Below the pieces are notes generated by a model. It was not told where the DNA came from, made no database searches, and saw only the letters and a program-made list of their open reading frames with translations. Below are positions 10,279-11,820 of a stretch of 11,820 bases of DNA, piece by piece (the stretch's first letter is position 1; every line of letters begins with the position of its first letter). The translations under genes and the position numbers were made by a program. The DNA is from Phoronis pallida (lineage: Eukaryota > Phoronida > Phoronidae). The stretch spans positions 1 to 11,820 of the forward strand of contig JAOXYC010197907.1 of assembly GCA_028565715.1 (NCBI GenBank), written 5' to 3'.

Positions 10279-10314
10279 CCCCTACTTGACCTTTGACCCC
10301 TACTTGACCTTTGC
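10279..10314. repeat. Two-copy 18-bp tandem repeat containing a DR1-like site
   Basis: CCCCTACTTGACCTTTGA (10279-10296) is followed by CCCCTACTTGACCTTTGC (10297-10314), with a partial third copy after. The junction reads TGACCTTTGACCC (10287-10299), a direct repeat of the nuclear-receptor half site with one-base spacing, as bound by HNF4, RXR or COUP-TF type factors. This may be only a consequence of the repeat. Confidence 0.6.
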
Positions 10315-10734
10315 CCAATACTTGTTTTTTAAACCCAAATTTGACCTCACCCTGTTACAGACACATGAACACACAAACACATAGACACACACACATTTTC
10401 AGCCATATATATTAGAAAAGTGATTGTTCTAAAAGCCCATCACATGCTTTTAAGGGCGCAGCCATCTTGGCTATAATAGCCGAACTAGCTCTGTAAACTG
10501 CTTGCTTATTGGCTGAAATTGTTTAACGTCGACTTGCGACGGAACGATAAAGGTTCAGCATTTTAAAGTTGGTCAAAGTGTAACTCCCAGAAGTGATATT
10601 GAGTGGATCCACACAAGTTGGGAATGAACTTAAATGCTAGGAGCTACAGCACTTCGCCTAACATGTCTAACATTGGTGTCAATGAACAGCTAAATTTGTT
10701 CAGTGCTAAAATGTTCTTTTACCTTGTTTCATAG

Positions 10735-11025
10735 TGGTACCCTGAGGTGAGTCACCATTGTCCAGATACTCCTATCATCTTAGTTGGTACGAAAATGGAT
10801 CTTCGTAACGATAGAGAAACCATCGAAAAACTAAAGGAAAAGAAGCTGAATCCTATCGCCAACCCACAAGGTTTACAAATGGCCAAGGAAATTAAAGCCA
10901 CCAAATACCTTGAGTGCTCGGCGCTGACGCAAAAAGGCTTGAAGAATGTGTTTGATGATGCAATCCGTGCAGTTTTGTGTCCGCCACCAAAGAAACCAAG
11001 CAGACGTTTGTGTTTGCTGTTGTAG
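10735..11025 (+). CDS. rac1: Rac GTPase alternative terminal coding exon C (residues 97-192)
   Basis: After cttgtttcatag, the exon opens at Trp97 and encodes 96 residues and TAG, giving a 192-residue isoform. G4 (TKMD), G5 (CSAL), the Rho-insert helix [13 protein letters not shown] and AVLC are present. The tail is [14 protein letters not shown], whose RR and KK pairs make it more basic than exon B, with a Leu directly before the CAAX Cys. Asn replaces the tyrosine of the conserved YPQG (Tyr139 in Rac1), and Asp replaces the conserved Glu of VFDE. It is the closest relative of exon B. The core shows about five synonymous changes against six amino-acid changes, suggesting constraint weaker than usual for Rac or functional divergence. 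The frame and splice acceptor are intact. Confidence 0.9.
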   Translation, partial: WYPEVSHHCPDTPIILVGTKMDLRNDRETIEKLKEKKLNPIANPQGLQMAKEIKATKYLECSALTQKGLKNVFDDAIRAVLCPPPKKPSRRLCLLL

Positions 11026-11354
11026 GTTTCAAAAGTGAAACAAACCGGACATGGAAGTAATTGCTGTGAAAAAAGTTGATAAATCATAGTAATGTTATGA
11101 TCTAATACTTTTATTATGTAATACTCGTCATCTAGGACCGGCTGTATGAATTTTAATGTGTGACTTATTGTAATTCTAAGATATTTACTGTTAGAAATTG
11201 TTCAAAGACATTTAAGAAGGACCAAAAAATTGGGTGATGGTATCTGAAAATTCGAGGGCTAAGTGCTGAGAATTATACATGACAGCTTATGTGTCCAACT
11301 ATGACATGGATACCCCAAACTACTGAGTATAATATCAGTGAATGATGGATTATT

Positions 11355-11360
11355 AATAAA
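11355..11360 (+). terminator. AATAAA polyadenylation signal for isoform C
   Basis: AATAAA lies 329 bases after the exon C stop and is followed by TTATTGTTGTGTTTTT, a good G/T-rich downstream element. It is positionally equivalent to the isoform B signal at 9187-9192. Confidence 0.65.
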
Positions 11361-11398
11361 TGAGTATAGTGCCTTATTGTTGTGTTTTTCCACATACA

Positions 11399-11722
11399 AG
11401 GGTGTTCCAAAGGTAATTAAATATCCCCAAATTTGAATCATCTTTTATTTAAATGTTACTTTCAAGTGAATACTAATAAAAAATCATGTATCATTATTAT
11501 ATACCTATATTTTGAGTACTTCCTCAAAGAAAATAATAAATGCGGGGCTATATGGTGAACAATTTTTTGAGCATGAAATTCTCAGAGTTCACAAAAACCT
11601 CAAATTAGAAATAATTTGATCATATTTGAGAACCTTTAGCATAGCATAATAATTAGAATTCACTGGAAAAATTGTATTTACAACAAAGTTCAAAGTTTGA
11701 GGTTATTACTTTTGGGTGCCCT
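11399..11722. mobile_element. Mariner-like non-autonomous element (about 324 bp)
   Basis: The left end AGGGTGTTCCAAAGGTAATT.. (11399-11437) is matched in inverse by the right end 11689-11722 (..GTTATTACTTTTGGGTGCCC then T). Symmetry covers about 35 bases and reaches TTTGAA/TTCAAA inside. TA lies just outside the right end (CCC|TATTA) and ATACA precedes the left, compatible with TA-targeting, though the exact ends are uncertain. There is no transposase frame. The left half is shared with unit B, so insertion probably preceded the duplication. Confidence 0.55.
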
Positions 11723-11820
11723 ATTAACTTTACACTTTTAAGAAACATTCTGCAACATTTATTTTATTACAATCCAGACCGGTGTCCTTTCACTCCCGCC
11801 CACCCTCCCCCCGCTCCCCC

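Larger units (their letters stand above)
8910..10734 (+). other. 3' UTR of isoform B, then intron/spacer before exon C
   Basis: The first part is a 3' UTR resembling that of exon C, with a polyadenylation signal at 9187-9192. Then come a mariner-like terminal repeat from 9231, an 18-bp near-palindrome GGATTTATTCATAAATCC at 9649-9666, a long hairpin at 9745-9847, a DR1-like tandem repeat at 10279-10314, a CA-rich stretch around 10363-10397 and a CpG-containing patch around 10454-10543. It ends with the exon C acceptor cttgtttcatag (10734) and GCTAAAA as branch-point candidate. No protein-coding frame was recognised. Confidence 0.75.
10661..11540 (+). repeat. Duplicated unit C (intron end + exon C + 3' UTR)
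   Basis: This is the second copy of the unit at 8542-9510, at a constant offset of 2119 bp through the exon. Coding sequence is much better conserved than UTR and intron, with about a dozen substitutions over the core of the exon. It lacks about 130 bases present in the B copy UTR flank but carries a small insertion near 11125-11150. Confidence 0.8.
11026..11820 (+). other. 3' UTR of isoform C and downstream flank
   Basis: The UTR resembles that of exon B up to and past the polyadenylation signal (11355-11360). A mariner-like inverted-repeat element follows at 11399-11722. The last 30 bases (11791-11820) are strongly C-rich. No additional gene was recognised. Whether more terminal exons lie beyond the right edge is unknown. 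Confidence 0.75.

Noticed and set aside
8616-11025. B and C as processed retrocopies or separate Rac genes
   Set aside because: They retain intronic acceptors, lack exons 2-4 and have no promoter-proximal first exon; duplicated terminal exons fit better.
10752-11087. Minus-strand open frames opposite exons B and C (8741-8971 and 10752-11087)
   Set aside because: Antisense shadows of the conserved Rac exons.

Overview
This is an animal nuclear genome window. It is AT-rich and mostly non-coding, with short exons carrying GT..AG splice sites, polypyrimidine tracts, AATAAA signals and several transposon-like inverted repeats. All recognisable coding sequence is on the + strand and belongs to one Rho-family GTPase gene of the Rac (Rac1-like) type. 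The species cannot be named. The intron sizes and small foldback elements suggest an invertebrate, possibly marine, but that is inference.

Layout: 1-4192 is read as the downstream part of intron 1, because the first coding exon (residues 1-11 plus two bases of codon 12) is not in the window. Exon 2 (4193-4264), exon 3 (4717-4834) and exon 4 (4965-5027) encode residues 12-96: the end of the P-loop, switch I, DTAGQE/switch II, and the strand and helix up to Lys96. Their lengths (72, 118 and 63 bp) and phases match my recollection of vertebrate RAC1. Exon 4 is followed by three complete candidate 3'-terminal coding exons in tandem: A (7080-7370), B (8616-8909) and C (10735-11025). Each starts with an acceptor in the same phase at Trp97, carries the whole C-terminal half (TKxD, SAL, hypervariable tail, CAAX box) and ends in its own stop codon. 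Splicing exon 4 to A, B or C would give proteins of 192, 193 and 192 residues if exon 1 has the usual length.

Exon A is the closest to canonical Rac1 (tail with KKTKK, box CLVL). B and C are close to each other and diverged from A; their tails are less basic or differently arranged and both end in CLLL. B and C lie in a duplicated unit of roughly 0.9 kb that includes about 75 bp of upstream intron, the exon, a 3' UTR with a conserved AATAAA, and the left end of a mariner-like inverted-repeat element. The most notable hypothesis is therefore one Rac gene whose shared switch-bearing N-terminal half can be joined to three alternative C-terminal halves.

The rest of the window holds foldback or MITE-like elements (232-342, 3978-4105, 7528-7654, 9745-9847, 11399-11722), short tandem repeats (513-570, 6178-6243, 10279-10314) and otherwise featureless AT-rich intron or flank. 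No tRNA, rRNA, CRISPR array or second protein-coding gene was recognised.
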